The notes under the pieces: model-generated
What the model was told of the DNA's origin: nothing
The model's database searches: none
The model's input: the letters and a program-made list of their open reading frames with translations, nothing else
In this document: positions 47,645 to 55,997 of the stretch, in pieces
Layout of the letters: each line of letters opens with the position of its first letter
How positions within the stretch are numbered: the first letter of the stretch is position 1
NCBI GenBank assembly: GCA_016282015.1
Contig: JAEEJS010000064.1
Location: 1 to 64,000, forward strand
Reading direction: 5' to 3'
Length of the DNA stretch: 64,000 nucleotides
DNA from: Bacteroidales bacterium
GTDB lineage: Bacteria; Bacteroidota; Bacteroidia; Bacteroidales; F082
Position numbers and translations under genes: made by a program

Positions 47645-49581
47645 TGAAGAAAATACCGGTTTTCGTTAAGATAACAGTAAAGCTGTACCTGCTTTTGATA
47701 GCCATTTACACCGCTTTCAGGGTGGCTTTGCTGCTGTTGAACTTAGACCGTGTAGGCACTACCACTTTCAGTGAAGTGGTGCGTGCTTTTGTAATGGGAG
47801 TGCGCTTTGACGTTGTTACTATTGGGTTTATCATAGCCATCCCGACCATAATTTTAATATTATTCTCGTTTTTCGGCCGAAAAAGCAGGGTTTTCGAAAT
47901 AATTTACACCTGGTTTCTGACGGTTTGTTTCACTTTCACATTTGGCATTTGTTCTGCCGACATTCCGTACTTCGAACAGTTTTTCGACCGTTTTAACATT
48001 ACGGCATTCGAGTGGATGGCCACTGGCGACAGCGTCTTCGTTTTCAAGATGATTTTCGAGGAGCCCACCTACATCCTCATGATGATACCAGTTTTGATGG
48101 CGGGCTTTGTGTTCTGGTTCTTTGCCAACAGGATAATGAAGAATTCAACCGGCTGGGAATCAGTGGGATACCTGAGATATGGCATCTACACACTATTGCT
48201 TGGCGGACTCATTTTCATAGGGATGCGAGGCCGACTCAACGAAAAATCGCCCATTATGGTAGGCACAGCCTATTTCTGCAACAACGCCATGCTCAACCAG
48301 TTGGGACTGAACCCCAACTTCACCCTGGCGCGAAGCTGGCTCGACAGTCTCGACCCTGACAATCAGACGGTTAGGTTTATGCCCGACGAGGAAGCCATAC
48401 ACAACATGCAGCAGTATCTCGGCATAGAAAAACCCAACGATGACTATCCTCTGGCCCGAACTGTGGAAGGCAGCACAGACCCCAAGAATTACAACGTGAT
48501 AGTGGTGATTATGGAAAGCATGAGCTACAACAAGACGGCTCATGGCGGCAACTCCCGCAACCTGACGCCTTTCCTCGACTCTCTGATGGATAAATCGTTG
48601 AGTTTCAACAACTGTTACACTAGCGGCACCCATACATATTGCGGCATTTACACCACTTTCACATCCTATCCGGTGGTGTTCCGCAACCACGCTTTGAAGC
48701 GCATTCCGGTTTTGCAATATGACGGATTTGCAGCAGTTTTGCAAAATCTGGGTTACCAGACCGCCTATTTCACCACTCACGACAAGGAGTTCGACAATGT
48801 TGCGGGCTTTTTGAGCCTGAACGAAGTGGAGAGGGTGGTGTCGCAGGCCGATTACCCCGTCAGCGAGGTTAAAACCACTTTAGGTGTGCCCGACGACTAT
48901 ATGTTTCGCTACTCCATGGACATCTACGACTATATGGCGGCTCAGGGCAAGCCATTCTTTGCCGCTATGATGACCGCCTCCGACCACGGCCCGTACTACA
49001 TTCCCGATTATTTCGAGCCGCGAAGCACCGAGATAAAGTACCAGATTACAGAATATGCCGACTGGTCGCTGCAACGCTTTATGGAGCTGGCCTCCGCCAA
49101 GCCATGGTACGACAACACATTGTTTGTGTTTGTGGCCGACCACGGAGCCGCTCTCGACACCGACTATTCCATCCCTCTGAGCTACTACCACAGCCCTCTG
49201 ATATTCTACAAACACGGCATGGAGGCTGTGGCGAGCGAGGCACTCGCGAGCCAGATGGACATATTCCCCACTGTGATGGGCATTTTGGGTAAACCTTACG
49301 TTAACAACACCTTTGGCATAGACCTGCTGAACGACAGCCGGCCATACGTATACTTCATGGGAGACAACAAATACGGGGTGCTGGACGGCGAGTGGCTGTT
49401 CATCAACAAGCCTGGCGCCGGAAAGAAAGGATTGTACAAATACCGCGATAAGGACATAACCAACTGGCTGGAAGTGTATCCCGAGCTGGGCGAAGCCATG
49501 CAAAAATACGGTGAATCGGCCTGGCAAATGAGTGAATATCAATTGATTAAGAAAAAAACAAAAATTTTGCTTGACAAATAG
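47644..49581 (+). CDS. LtaS-like membrane sulfatase-fold phosphotransferase
   Basis: A 645-residue protein with five N-terminal membrane helices (to about residue 210) and an exported sulfatase-fold domain (about 270-600). The metal and nucleophile region is VVIMESMSYNKTAHGG and the active threonine lies in YTSGTHTYCGIYTT; FVADHGAALD supplies further metal ligands. Family members transfer phosphoglycerol or phosphoethanolamine from membrane lipids to glycans or lipid A. Gram-negative Bacteroidota lack lipoteichoic acid, so decoration of lipid A or surface glycans is the better guess. It ends 28 bases before the tRNA-Gln gene. Confidence 0.88.
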   Translation: MKKIPVFVKITVKLYLLLIAIYTAFRVALLLLNLDRVGTTTFSEVVRAFVMGVRFDVVTIGFIIAIPTIILILFSFFGRKSRVFEIIYTWFLTVCFTFTFGICSADIPYFEQFFDRFNITAFEWMATGDSVFVFKMIFEEPTYILMMIPVLMAGFVFWFFANRIMKNSTGWESVGYLRYGIYTLLLGGLIFIGMRGRLNEKSPIMVGTAYFCNNAMLNQLGLNPNFTLARSWLDSLDPDNQTVRFMPDEEAIHNMQQYLGIEKPNDDYPLARTVEGSTDPKNYNVIVVIMESMSYNKTAHGGNSRNLTPFLDSLMDKSLSFNNCYTSGTHTYCGIYTTFTSYPVVFRNHALKRIPVLQYDGFAAVLQNLGYQTAYFTTHDKEFDNVAGFLSLNEVERVVSQADYPVSEVKTTLGVPDDYMFRYSMDIYDYMAAQGKPFFAAMMTASDHGPYYIPDYFEPRSTEIKYQITEYADWSLQRFMELASAKPWYDNTLFVFVADHGAALDTDYSIPLSYYHSPLIFYKHGMEAVASEALASQMDIFPTVMGILGKPYVNNTFGIDLLNDSRPYVYFMGDNKYGVLDGEWLFINKPGAGKKGLYKYRDKDITNWLEVYPELGEAMQKYGESAWQMSEYQLIKKKTKILLDK

Positions 49582-49591
49582 AAAAAAGTTG

Positions 49592-49599
49592 TAATTTTG
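49592..49599 (+). promoter_or_regulatory. -7 promoter element for tRNA-Gln
   Basis: TAATTTTG matches TAnnTTTG, 10 bases before the tRNA; a TTGAC lies about 17 bases further upstream (49571), inside the end of the LtaS-like gene. Confidence 0.65.
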
Positions 49600-49609
49600 C
49601 AGCCGGAAT

Positions 49610-49682
49610 TGCCCAATGGTGTAATTGGCAACACGACTGACTCTGGATCAGTAAAGTCTAGGTTCGAACCCTGGTTGGGCAA
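49610..49682 (+). tRNA. tRNA-Gln (anticodon CTG)
   Basis: A 73-base cloverleaf: acceptor TGCCCAA/TTGGGCA, D arm GTGT/ACAC, anticodon stem ACTGA/TCAGT around CTCTGGA (anticodon CTG), T arm CTAGG/CCTGG around TTCGAAC, discriminator A. CCA is not encoded. It sits exactly at the border between core genes and the UpxY-led polysaccharide operon. Confidence 0.96.
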
Positions 49683-49690
49683 CATAATGG

Positions 49691-49724
49691 AAATTGAGGT
49701 ATCGAAAAATATCTCAATTTTTTT
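49691..49724 (+). terminator. Terminator after tRNA-Gln
   Basis: AAATTGAGGTAT and ATATCTCAATTT form a 12-bp stem with one G-T pair around CGAAAA, followed by TTTT. Confidence 0.8.
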
Positions 49725-49731
49725 ATTAATT

Positions 49732-49765
49732 TTTGTCAGACCTATCTTTTTATTCATTAACTTTG
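49732..49765 (+). promoter_or_regulatory. Promoter of the UpxY-led polysaccharide operon
   Basis: TTTG at 49732-49735 and TAACTTTG at 49758-49765 match the -33 and -7 elements with a 22-base gap. The leader to the UpxY start is about 165 bases, the longest in the window. No inverted repeats flank the promoter, so it does not look invertible. Confidence 0.7.
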
Positions 49766-49846
49766 CAATGGACTATTTTTTCGCTTTTGTGGTGGGTTTA
49801 GTATAGCCAAAGATGAGCGAAAAATCCCAATACGATTTTGTAAATG

Positions 49847-49896
49847 ATTGAAATCCAATTAATTAGCTGATTTCAATGTCCCCGAGATACGCTCGG
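49847..49896 (+). promoter_or_regulatory. Leader hairpins before the UpxY gene
   Basis: Two stems lie in the leader: ATTGAAATC/GATTTCAAT (49847-49855 with 49869-49877) and CCGAG/CTCGG (49882-49886 with 49892-49896). No T-run follows the second, so neither is a classic terminator. They are in the place where Bacteroides capsule leaders carry the sequences on which UpxY acts. Confidence 0.5.
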
Positions 49897-49931
49897 TCCT
49901 ATAGGTGTGCCCTCCAAAAAGGTAGCAAGTA

Positions 49932-50519
49932 ATGAAGCAAAAAGACAGGAATTCCACAGCTTGGTATGTGATGCGGGTCACTTATCAGAGAGAGTTGGCC
50001 ACTGCGGAACTCCTCAACGAGATGGGGATAGAGAACTACATTCCCACCGTCCGAATCAAAATCCGCAACGAAAAAGGAGTGTCCATAGGGTGGAAAACCG
50101 AGCCTCTGGTTCACAACTACATATTCATTCGCGAGTCGTACAACCGCATCTACGAACTCAAGCAAGGCAAGCTCGAGCATTTGCGCTTCCTGATGGAGAA
50201 AGACCCAATCACCGGACAAAGCAACGCACAGTGTGTGCCCGACAAGCAGATGGCCGACTTCATCAAGATAGTGAGGACAAGCGGCATGAAGCCAGTGCCG
50301 GTCGACATCGACCTGCGCAAGGGCGACCGGGTGAGAGTGGTGATGGGGCCTTTCGAAGGTGTTGAAGGCACCTTCATCAGAATGCCTAACCGTCACGAGA
50401 AGAGGGTGGTCATCAAAATCGAGGGAGTGGCGGCAGTGGCCACAGTCGAGCTCAAGAGTTCGGAAGTCGAGAAGCTAGAAGTCAATAAAGAAACAAAGCA
50501 AAAGAAATACAACATATGA
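49932..50519 (+). CDS. UpxY-family transcription antiterminator (NusG paralogue)
   Basis: A 195-residue specialised NusG. The NGN domain (about residues 8-110) begins [20 protein letters not shown] and contains NYIPTVRIK and VHNYIFIR. The KOW domain (about 125-165) has [21 protein letters not shown] charged tail follows. Such proteins are the first gene of Bacteroides capsule operons and allow RNA polymerase to read through the long leader and operon. No UpxZ-like inhibitor gene follows, since ugd starts within the stop (ATGA). The role is inferred from family and position. Confidence 0.88.
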   Translation: MKQKDRNSTAWYVMRVTYQRELATAELLNEMGIENYIPTVRIKIRNEKGVSIGWKTEPLVHNYIFIRESYNRIYELKQGKLEHLRFLMEKDPITGQSNAQCVPDKQMADFIKIVRTSGMKPVPVDIDLRKGDRVRVVMGPFEGVEGTFIRMPNRHEKRVVIKIEGVAAVATVELKSSEVEKLEVNKETKQKKYNI

Positions 50520-51760
50520 ACATCGCAGTAGCAGGTACCGGTTACGTCGGATTGAGCATAGCCACATTGCTGGCGCAGAATAATGCTGTTACTGCAGTTG
50601 ATGTGCTCCCTGAAAAGGTTGAGAAGATCAACAGAAAACAATCACCTATTCAGGATGAATACATTGAGAAGTATTTGGCTGAAAAGCCGCTGAACCTGCA
50701 GGCTACCTTAGACGCCAAGACTGCATATGAAAATGCCGACTTTGTGGTTATCGCCACTCCTACCAATTATGACCCTCACACCAACAACTTCGACACCTCG
50801 CATGTTGAGGAAGTGGTCGAGGAAGTGCTGGCGGTCAATCCGGAGGCGGTTATGGTTATCAAGAGTACAGTGCCGGTTGGTTATACCGACAGCCTTTACG
50901 CTAAATACGCTGCAAAAGGAGTTAAAAAACTAAATCTGCTGTTTTCGCCGGAGTTTTTGAGGGAAAGCAAGGCCTTGTACGATAATCTTTATCCTTCGAG
51001 GATTATTGTCGGTTATCCTGACAATCTCCGCCAAGCTTCAGAGACTTTTGCCAACATTTTGAAGCAAGGCGCCCTGCAGCCCGATGTTCCAGTCCTGCTG
51101 ATGGGCACTAAAGAAGCCGAAGCGGTAAAGTTGTTTGCGAATACATATTTGGCACTTAGGGTGAGTTTCTTCAACGAGCTTGACACTTACGCTGAAGTCA
51201 AAGGTCTTGACACTCAAGCCATTATTGACGGCATCTGCCTTGACCCTCGTATCGGCAGTCATTACAACAACCCGTCTTTCGGTTACGGAGGCTACTGCCT
51301 GCCGAAAGACACCAAGCAGCTGCTGGCCAACTATGCCGATGTGCCTCAGAACATGATGAGCGCCATAGTCGAGAGCAACCGCACCCGCAAGGATTTTATT
51401 GCCGACCAGGTGCTTAAGAAAGCCGGCTACTACGACTACTTCGACAACGGCAGCTACAATGCCAATGAAGAGAAGGAATGCGTTATCGGAGTGTTCCGCC
51501 TGACCATGAAGTCCAACTCCGACAACTTCCGCCAGTCGTCCATACAGGGAGTGATGAAACGCGTCAAGGCCAAAGGCGCCAAGGTTATAATCTACGAGCC
51601 CACTTTGGAAGACGGAACCACCTTCTTCGGTTCGCTGGTAGTGAACGACCTGGCCAAGTTCAAGCAGCAGTCGCAGGCCATAATAGCCAACCGTTACGAC
51701 AGCTGCCTGGACGATGTTAAAGACAAAGTTTACACTAGAGATATTTTCAAGAGAGATTAA
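50516..51760 (+). CDS. ugd: UDP-glucose 6-dehydrogenase
   Basis: A 414-residue NAD-dependent enzyme oxidising UDP-glucose to UDP-glucuronate. The N terminus [20 protein letters not shown], the segment [12 protein letters not shown], the [20 protein letters not shown] stretch and the catalytic-cysteine motif [18 protein letters not shown] are diagnostic of the UDP-glucose branch, unlike the UDP-HexNAc dehydrogenase at 14.6 kb. The C-terminal UDP-binding domain contains [16 protein letters not shown]. It overlaps the UpxY gene by 4 bases and is followed by rmlC after 8 bases. Confidence 0.93.
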   Translation: MNIAVAGTGYVGLSIATLLAQNNAVTAVDVLPEKVEKINRKQSPIQDEYIEKYLAEKPLNLQATLDAKTAYENADFVVIATPTNYDPHTNNFDTSHVEEVVEEVLAVNPEAVMVIKSTVPVGYTDSLYAKYAAKGVKKLNLLFSPEFLRESKALYDNLYPSRIIVGYPDNLRQASETFANILKQGALQPDVPVLLMGTKEAEAVKLFANTYLALRVSFFNELDTYAEVKGLDTQAIIDGICLDPRIGSHYNNPSFGYGGYCLPKDTKQLLANYADVPQNMMSAIVESNRTRKDFIADQVLKKAGYYDYFDNGSYNANEEKECVIGVFRLTMKSNSDNFRQSSIQGVMKRVKAKGAKVIIYEPTLEDGTTFFGSLVVNDLAKFKQQSQAIIANRYDSCLDDVKDKVYTRDIFKRD

Positions 51761-51768
51761 AACAGGGA

Positions 51769-52314
51769 ATGGAAGTCAAGACAACCGCCATTGAGGGTGT
51801 ACTGATAATAGAGCCGACAGTGTTTGGAGATGAGCGCGGCTATTTTTTTGAAAGTTTCAACGAAAGAGAGTTTCGCCGGAAGACAGGTCTGGATGTAAAA
51901 TTCATTCAGGACAACGAGAGCAAGAGCCGCTACGGAGTGTTGCGCGGGCTGCACTTTCAGAAAGCCCCCTTCGAGCAGGCAAAGCTGGTCAGAGTGGTCA
52001 AGGGCAGAGTGTTCGATGTAGCGGTCGACATACGCAAAGGCTCACCCACTTTCGGAAAATATACAGCAGTCGAGCTGACGGGCGACAACCACCGTCAGTG
52101 CTTCATACCAAGAGGTTTTGCACACGGCTTCTGCGTGTTGAGCGACGAGGCGGTGTTCCAGTACAAGTGCGACGAGTTCTATCATCCCGAGGCTGAAGAC
52201 GCCATAGCCTGGGACGATCCCGACATAGCAATACAGTGGCCCATACCCGTCAGCGACATAATACTCTCGGACAAAGACAAAAATCATCCGAGGCTCAGAG
52301 ACAGCAAGATATGA
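51769..52314 (+). CDS. rmlC: dTDP-4-dehydrorhamnose 3,5-epimerase
   Basis: A 181-residue cupin epimerase, the third step of dTDP-L-rhamnose synthesis. The N terminus IEGVLIIEPTVFGDERGYFF, the active-site histidine in VLRGLHFQKAPFEQAKL, the basic IPRGFAHGFCVLSD and the late YHPEAEDAIAWDDPDIAI with WPI are classic RmlC landmarks. It is the usual size. The next gene, rmlD, overlaps by 4 bases. Confidence 0.96.
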   Translation: MEVKTTAIEGVLIIEPTVFGDERGYFFESFNEREFRRKTGLDVKFIQDNESKSRYGVLRGLHFQKAPFEQAKLVRVVKGRVFDVAVDIRKGSPTFGKYTAVELTGDNHRQCFIPRGFAHGFCVLSDEAVFQYKCDEFYHPEAEDAIAWDDPDIAIQWPIPVSDIILSDKDKNHPRLRDSKI

Positions 52315-53162
52315 ATATACTGGTGACAGGCGCCAACGGGCAGTTGGGCAATGAGTTGAGGATAGTGAGCCGTGGCTCGGCCGACCGTTACATCTTTACC
52401 GATGTTGATGAACTCGACATCACCGACCTTGAGGCAGTCCGCCGCATGGTGAGTGAGCAAAAGGTAAACGTCATAGTCAACTGTGCAGCCTACACCAATG
52501 TCGACAAGGCAGAAGACGAGCCCAATCAGGCCGAACTGCTCAACGCCAAGGCAGTCGAAAACCTGGCAGTCGCCATCAAGGAAGCCAACGGGCTGTTGGT
52601 ACATATATCAACCGACTACGTCTTCGGAGGTGAGCGTTACGACTCACCCATCAAGGAAGACCAGAAGCCCTCGCCCACAGGCGTTTACGGCCTCACCAAG
52701 TGGCATGGCGAGCAGGCAATAGAGCAAGTGGGCTGCAAGAGCATAATAATCCGCACCGCTTGGCTCTACAGCGAGTTTGGCAAAAACTTCGTCCGCACCA
52801 TGCTGCAGCTCACAGCCGAAAGACCACAGCTGAAGGTGGTAAACGACCAGATAGGCACACCGACTTACGCTTTGGATTTGGCTGAGGTTATAGTTGACAT
52901 ACTGGAGAGTCGTCAATTTGAGGGAAACACCGGAGTTTACAACTATACCAACGAAGGCCAGTGCAGCTGGTACAACTTCGCAAAAAAGATAGCAGAGTTA
53001 TCCGGCCACACCCAGTGCGACATACAATCCTGCAGCAGCTCAGAGTTCCCGTCCAAGGTGAAACGCCCAGCCTATTCAGTATTGGACAAAACCAAGATAA
53101 AGCGCGTCTTCGGAGTGGAAATCAAGGGCTGGGAAGAAAGTTTAGAAGAATTTATAAAATGA
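52311..53162 (+). CDS. rmlD: dTDP-4-dehydrorhamnose reductase
   Basis: A 283-residue NAD(P)H-dependent SDR performing the last step to dTDP-L-rhamnose. I start at [20 protein letters not shown], which overlaps rmlC by ATGA; the track's 25 extra codons lie inside rmlC. The motifs [18 protein letters not shown] and [14 protein letters not shown] (YxxxK), [16 protein letters not shown] and the C-terminal [12 protein letters not shown] are typical of RmlD. Confidence 0.96.
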   Translation: MNILVTGANGQLGNELRIVSRGSADRYIFTDVDELDITDLEAVRRMVSEQKVNVIVNCAAYTNVDKAEDEPNQAELLNAKAVENLAVAIKEANGLLVHISTDYVFGGERYDSPIKEDQKPSPTGVYGLTKWHGEQAIEQVGCKSIIIRTAWLYSEFGKNFVRTMLQLTAERPQLKVVNDQIGTPTYALDLAEVIVDILESRQFEGNTGVYNYTNEGQCSWYNFAKKIAELSGHTQCDIQSCSSSEFPSKVKRPAYSVLDKTKIKRVFGVEIKGWEESLEEFIK

Positions 53163-54070
53163 AAGGCATAGTATTAGCCGGCGGCTCCGGCACCCGCTTA
53201 TATCCTATAACTAAAGGAGTCAGCAAGCAGTTGCTGCCCATTTACGACAAGCCGATGGTATATTATCCCATCAGCGTGCTGATGTTGGCGGGCATTCGCG
53301 ATATACTTATCATCTCGACTCCTTACGATTTGCCGGGATTTAAACGCTTGCTTGGCGACGGCTCCGACTATGGTGTGCATTTTGAGTATGCGGAGCAGCC
53401 TTCACCCGACGGTTTGGCACAGGCTTTTATCATAGGTGAGAAGTTTATAGGTAACGACAGTGCCTGCTTGGTGTTAGGCGATAACATATTCCATGGCAGC
53501 GGCTTGACCAACATGCTCAAAGACGCAGTACGTGAGGCCGAGCAAAACCATAAGGCAACCGTTTTCGGTTACTGGGTGGCAGACCCCGAACGTTACGGTG
53601 TGGCTGAGTTTGATATAAACGGCAACTGCCTGTCAATTGAAGAAAAGCCAAAGAATCCGAAGAGCAACTACGCCGTTGTTGGACTCTATTTCTATCCCAA
53701 CAAAGTGGTCGAAGTTGCCAAAAGCATAAAGCCATCAGCTCGCGGTGAACTTGAGATTACAACAGTTAACCAACGTTTCTTAGACGATGGCGAGTTGAAA
53801 GTACAGGTGTTTGGAAGAGGTTTCGCTTGGCTCGATACAGGAACACATGACAGTTTATCTGAAGCTTCAACCTTTGTGGAAGTTATCGAGAAACGTCAAG
53901 GCTTAAAAATAGCCTGTCTTGAGGGCATTGCCTATCGCAACGGCTGGATTTCAGAGGCAAAAATGCGCGAATTGGCTCAGCCGATGCTGAAAAACCAGTA
54001 TGGACAATACCTGCTGAAAGTTATCGACGAGATGAAAGAGCAAATAAATTCGGAGACGTTTGCAAAATGA
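53159..54070 (+). CDS. rmlA: Glucose-1-phosphate thymidylyltransferase
   Basis: A 303-residue nucleotidyltransferase making dTDP-glucose from dTTP and glucose-1-phosphate. It starts at [20 protein letters not shown], overlapping rmlD by ATGA; the listed 66-codon extension is inside rml[21 protein letters not shown], the metal-binding [12 protein letters not shown], the sugar-binding [19 protein letters not shown] and [14 protein letters not shown] are standard. It ends the rmlCDA run, which lacks rmlB; rfbB at 21.7 kb is the only 4,6-dehydratase of this type in the window. Confidence 0.96.
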   Translation: MKGIVLAGGSGTRLYPITKGVSKQLLPIYDKPMVYYPISVLMLAGIRDILIISTPYDLPGFKRLLGDGSDYGVHFEYAEQPSPDGLAQAFIIGEKFIGNDSACLVLGDNIFHGSGLTNMLKDAVREAEQNHKATVFGYWVADPERYGVAEFDINGNCLSIEEKPKNPKSNYAVVGLYFYPNKVVEVAKSIKPSARGELEITTVNQRFLDDGELKVQVFGRGFAWLDTGTHDSLSEASTFVEVIEKRQGLKIACLEGIAYRNGWISEAKMRELAQPMLKNQYGQYLLKVIDEMKEQINSETFAK

Positions 54071-54096
54071 TTTAATAGAGTAGATAAAAAGTAATC

Positions 54097-54525
54097 ATGG
54101 GAGTTTACGAGGAACAAATAATACCAATCAAAATCACTTCTTTGGCAGAGTATGTGTCAAAAAGGAAGAATATCTCCCTGGACGAGGCATTGTTGTACAT
54201 CTACTCTAATGACATGTATAAAGAATTGTACAACGAAGGTGCTAAATGGTGGTATTTAAGTTCCGAGGCTCTTTACGAAGAATTTGAAAAGAGTAGAAAA
54301 GAGCAAGTTTTAAAGGTGTCAAAAGAGGCTTTCGAGTTTTTTACATATACTTTAGAAACGTACGCAAGAAATAAACGTATTGGAGGTTTACAAACTTTGG
54401 CTCTTTTTAAGGAATATGATGTTGACGAATATCTTCTAAACCATTATGATTTACTTCATACCCAAGGAACCGGTTATGTGATTGATGTGATAGATAGATT
54501 TATTCGGAGGAGGAAAAGAAGATGA
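54097..54525 (+). CDS. DUF3791-like protein, putative antitoxin of an ART pair
   Basis: A 142-residue protein. The C-terminal half (about residues 78-137) reads TYARNKRIGGLQTLALFKEY then LLNHYDLLHTQGTGYVIDVI, in the style of DUF3791 domains. The N-terminal half (about 15-65, EYVSKRKNISLDEALLYIYS) has the same spacing of residues and looks like a diverged second copy, though I cannot test this by alignment score. Genes of this kind lie directly before DUF3990 genes in many gut bacteria; the neighbouring overlap (ATGA) here is the same. An antitoxin role is inference from that pairing. The DNA is AT-richer than the rml operon. Confidence 0.65.
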   Translation: MGVYEEQIIPIKITSLAEYVSKRKNISLDEALLYIYSNDMYKELYNEGAKWWYLSSEALYEEFEKSRKEQVLKVSKEAFEFFTYTLETYARNKRIGGLQTLALFKEYDVDEYLLNHYDLLHTQGTGYVIDVIDRFIRRRKRR

Positions 54526-55010
54526 GGTTGTATCATGGTTCAAATGTTGAAGTTCACAAGCCCAGTCTACGTTTAAGCCGGAAGAAAACTGATTTTGGTA
54601 AAGGTTTTTATACCACAACAAGTGCAGAACAAGCCGAGCATTGGACTTCCATTAAAATAGACAGGGCAAAGACTGGCCGACGTGTTGTGTCTGTTTTTGA
54701 AATTGACGATGCACTGCTAACTAATCCGAATCTCAAAATCCGTGAGTTTCATGGTCCAGACGAAGCATGGCTTAATTTTGTTGTCGATAGTCGCAAAGGT
54801 GTAAAGCACGACTATGATCTAGTGTTTGGTCCAGTTGCAAACGATAAAGTGTTTACTGTAGTAAATCTCTACGAAAGCGGTGTTATTGATGCTCCTACAG
54901 CCATCGCCCAGCTGAAGGCCTATAAAACTTATAATCAGCTTTCCTTCCACACTGATCGAGTAATTGGCGCTTTGAAATTTGTGGAAAGCTATGAGGTACA
55001 ACAACAATGA
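54522..55010 (+). CDS. DUF3990 protein, putative ADP-ribosyltransferase toxin
   Basis: A 162-residue protein with features of the ADP-ribosyltransferase fold. The N terminus MRLYHGSNVEV has the histidine (His5) of the NAD-binding LYHGS motif, KTDFGKGFYTTTSAEQA provides the tyrosine (Tyr30), and GPDEAWLNFVVDSRKG could supply the acidic third residue (Glu81). This H-Y-E order is that of ART toxins. It has no secretion signal, so it acts inside the cell, probably as the toxin of a pair with the preceding gene. Both neighbours overlap by 4 bases. The target is unknown. Confidence 0.7.
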   Translation: MRLYHGSNVEVHKPSLRLSRKKTDFGKGFYTTTSAEQAEHWTSIKIDRAKTGRRVVSVFEIDDALLTNPNLKIREFHGPDEAWLNFVVDSRKGVKHDYDLVFGPVANDKVFTVVNLYESGVIDAPTAIAQLKAYKTYNQLSFHTDRVIGALKFVESYEVQQQ

Positions 55011-55555
55011 TTATGAAGAAATCATTGATAAAAATTATAAAGATTATGAAAAACATCCTAACCTTATTAATTATGTGTCTCTGCTTTTTCACTGGCTGTA
55101 CAGCCCAAACCAAAGTTGACAATTCGGTTTCAGGTGATTTGAACCTCGACAAATATCTTGGCGATTGGTACGAGATTGCTCGTTTTGACCATAAATTCGA
55201 ACGCGGAATTCAATTCTGTAAAGCAAATTACTCTTTACGTGAAGATGGTAAGGTGGCTGTTAAGAATACTGGTATTAAAAACGGCAAACCGAGTGAAGCC
55301 AATGGAAAGGCTAAGTTTACAGACAACCCAAGAATTCTTAGAGTTTCGTTCTTTGGTCCATTTTATGGTGACTACAGAATAATGCTTTTAGATGAGGATT
55401 ATCAATGGGTTTTGGTCGGCGGTAGTGATGAAAGTTATCTGTGGATTTTGGCCCGTACACCTAAACTTGCTGATGACGTTAAAGAGACAATTTTGGCTGA
55501 AGCCACAAGAAGAGGATATGATGTGCAGAAGTTGATTTGGGTGGAGCAGGAATAA
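55007..55555 (+). CDS. Lipocalin-family lipoprotein (Blc-like)
   Basis: A 182-residue protein with a lipoprotein signal peptide (ILTLLIMCLCFFTGC, lipobox cysteine at about 31) and a lipocalin domain. The first lipocalin motif is LDKYLGDWYEIARFDHKFERG (in part), followed by NYSLREDGKVAVKNTG, the YRIMLLDEDYQWVLVGGSDESYLWILAR core (in part) and a C-terminal helix. Bacterial lipocalins bind lipids or haem at the outer membrane. The start could be the ATG of the ATGA overlap or an ATG 13 codons later; both keep the signal peptide. Its overlap with a putative toxin gene is unusual. AT-rich DNA. Confidence 0.88.
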   Translation: MIMKKSLIKIIKIMKNILTLLIMCLCFFTGCTAQTKVDNSVSGDLNLDKYLGDWYEIARFDHKFERGIQFCKANYSLREDGKVAVKNTGIKNGKPSEANGKAKFTDNPRILRVSFFGPFYGDYRIMLLDEDYQWVLVGGSDESYLWILARTPKLADDVKETILAEATRRGYDVQKLIWVEQE

Positions 55556-55556
55556 A

Positions 55557-55597
55557 ACGATAACCATAACGCTAACGATAACCATAACGCTAACACT
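55557..55597 (+). repeat. ACGATAACCATAACGCTA tandem tract after the lipocalin gene
   Basis: The unit ACGATAACCATAACGCTA is repeated twice directly after the lipocalin stop codon (TAAAACGATAACC...). Its complement has the GTTA core of the tracts at 24.4 and 61.0 kb. Confidence 0.75.
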
Positions 55598-55627
55598 TGG
55601 CAAGACAGCCGGTTTTGGTTCAATAAT

Positions 55628-55909
55628 ATGATTTTTGATCACATCTCGAATATAGCCGTATACAAAGACCTTTCTCCTGACATCTACGAGGGTTTGATGT
55701 TCTTGCAGCAAGCCACTCCAGATCTTGCCCCTGGCACTTATCAAATCTCCCCTCGGGTTAAGGCTATAGTATCTGAGTATGAGACCAAGGTGGAGAATGA
55801 GGTTGGGTATGAGGCGCATAGGAAGAACTAGAAGGACGGTCACATGCCGCAGTTGAGTGTGGATGAGCCGAAGATGGTGAAGAAGGTGGTGGTGAAGGTG
55901 GAAATATAA
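55628..55909 (+). pseudogene. DUF386 (YhcH/YjgK/YiaL) gene with internal deletion
   Basis: The first 67 codons (MIFDHISNIAVYKDLSPDIY onwards) match the first 67 of the intact DUF386 gene at 60549, up to GYEAHRKN. A TAG stop follows. The same frame then continues KDGHMPQLSVDEPKMVKKVV to a TAA at 55907, matching the last part of the intact protein. About 55 internal residues, including the central barrel strands and the GYFAIFFP region, are missing. So this is a degraded copy, not a short gene. It lies at the left border of the ParB/nuclease/methyltransferase module. Confidence 0.88.
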
Positions 55910-55924
55910 ACATAAATAGAGTTA

Positions 55925-55937
55925 GTGTATGATACAC
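55925..55937. promoter_or_regulatory. Perfect 13-base palindrome upstream of the ParB-like gene
   Basis: GTGTATGATACAC is a perfect inverted repeat with a one-base centre, 60 bases before the start of the ParB-like gene and 15 after the DUF386 pseudogene. Position and symmetry suggest an operator or a binding site of a protein of this module. Confidence 0.45.
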
Positions 55938-55997
55938 ATTTAATAGTTTGAATAATAGCACATTTGTGAATAATAATACAAGAATTTTAGAAATCAG

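Noticed and set aside
52236-52310. Longer N terminus of rmlD
   Set aside because: The 25 codons lie inside rmlC, while the ATG at 52311 forms the usual ATGA overlap and the standard Rossmann start.
55628-55831. A genuine 67-residue DUF386 protein
   Set aside because: The downstream in-frame sequence matches the missing C terminus of the intact copy, so it is a deletion derivative.
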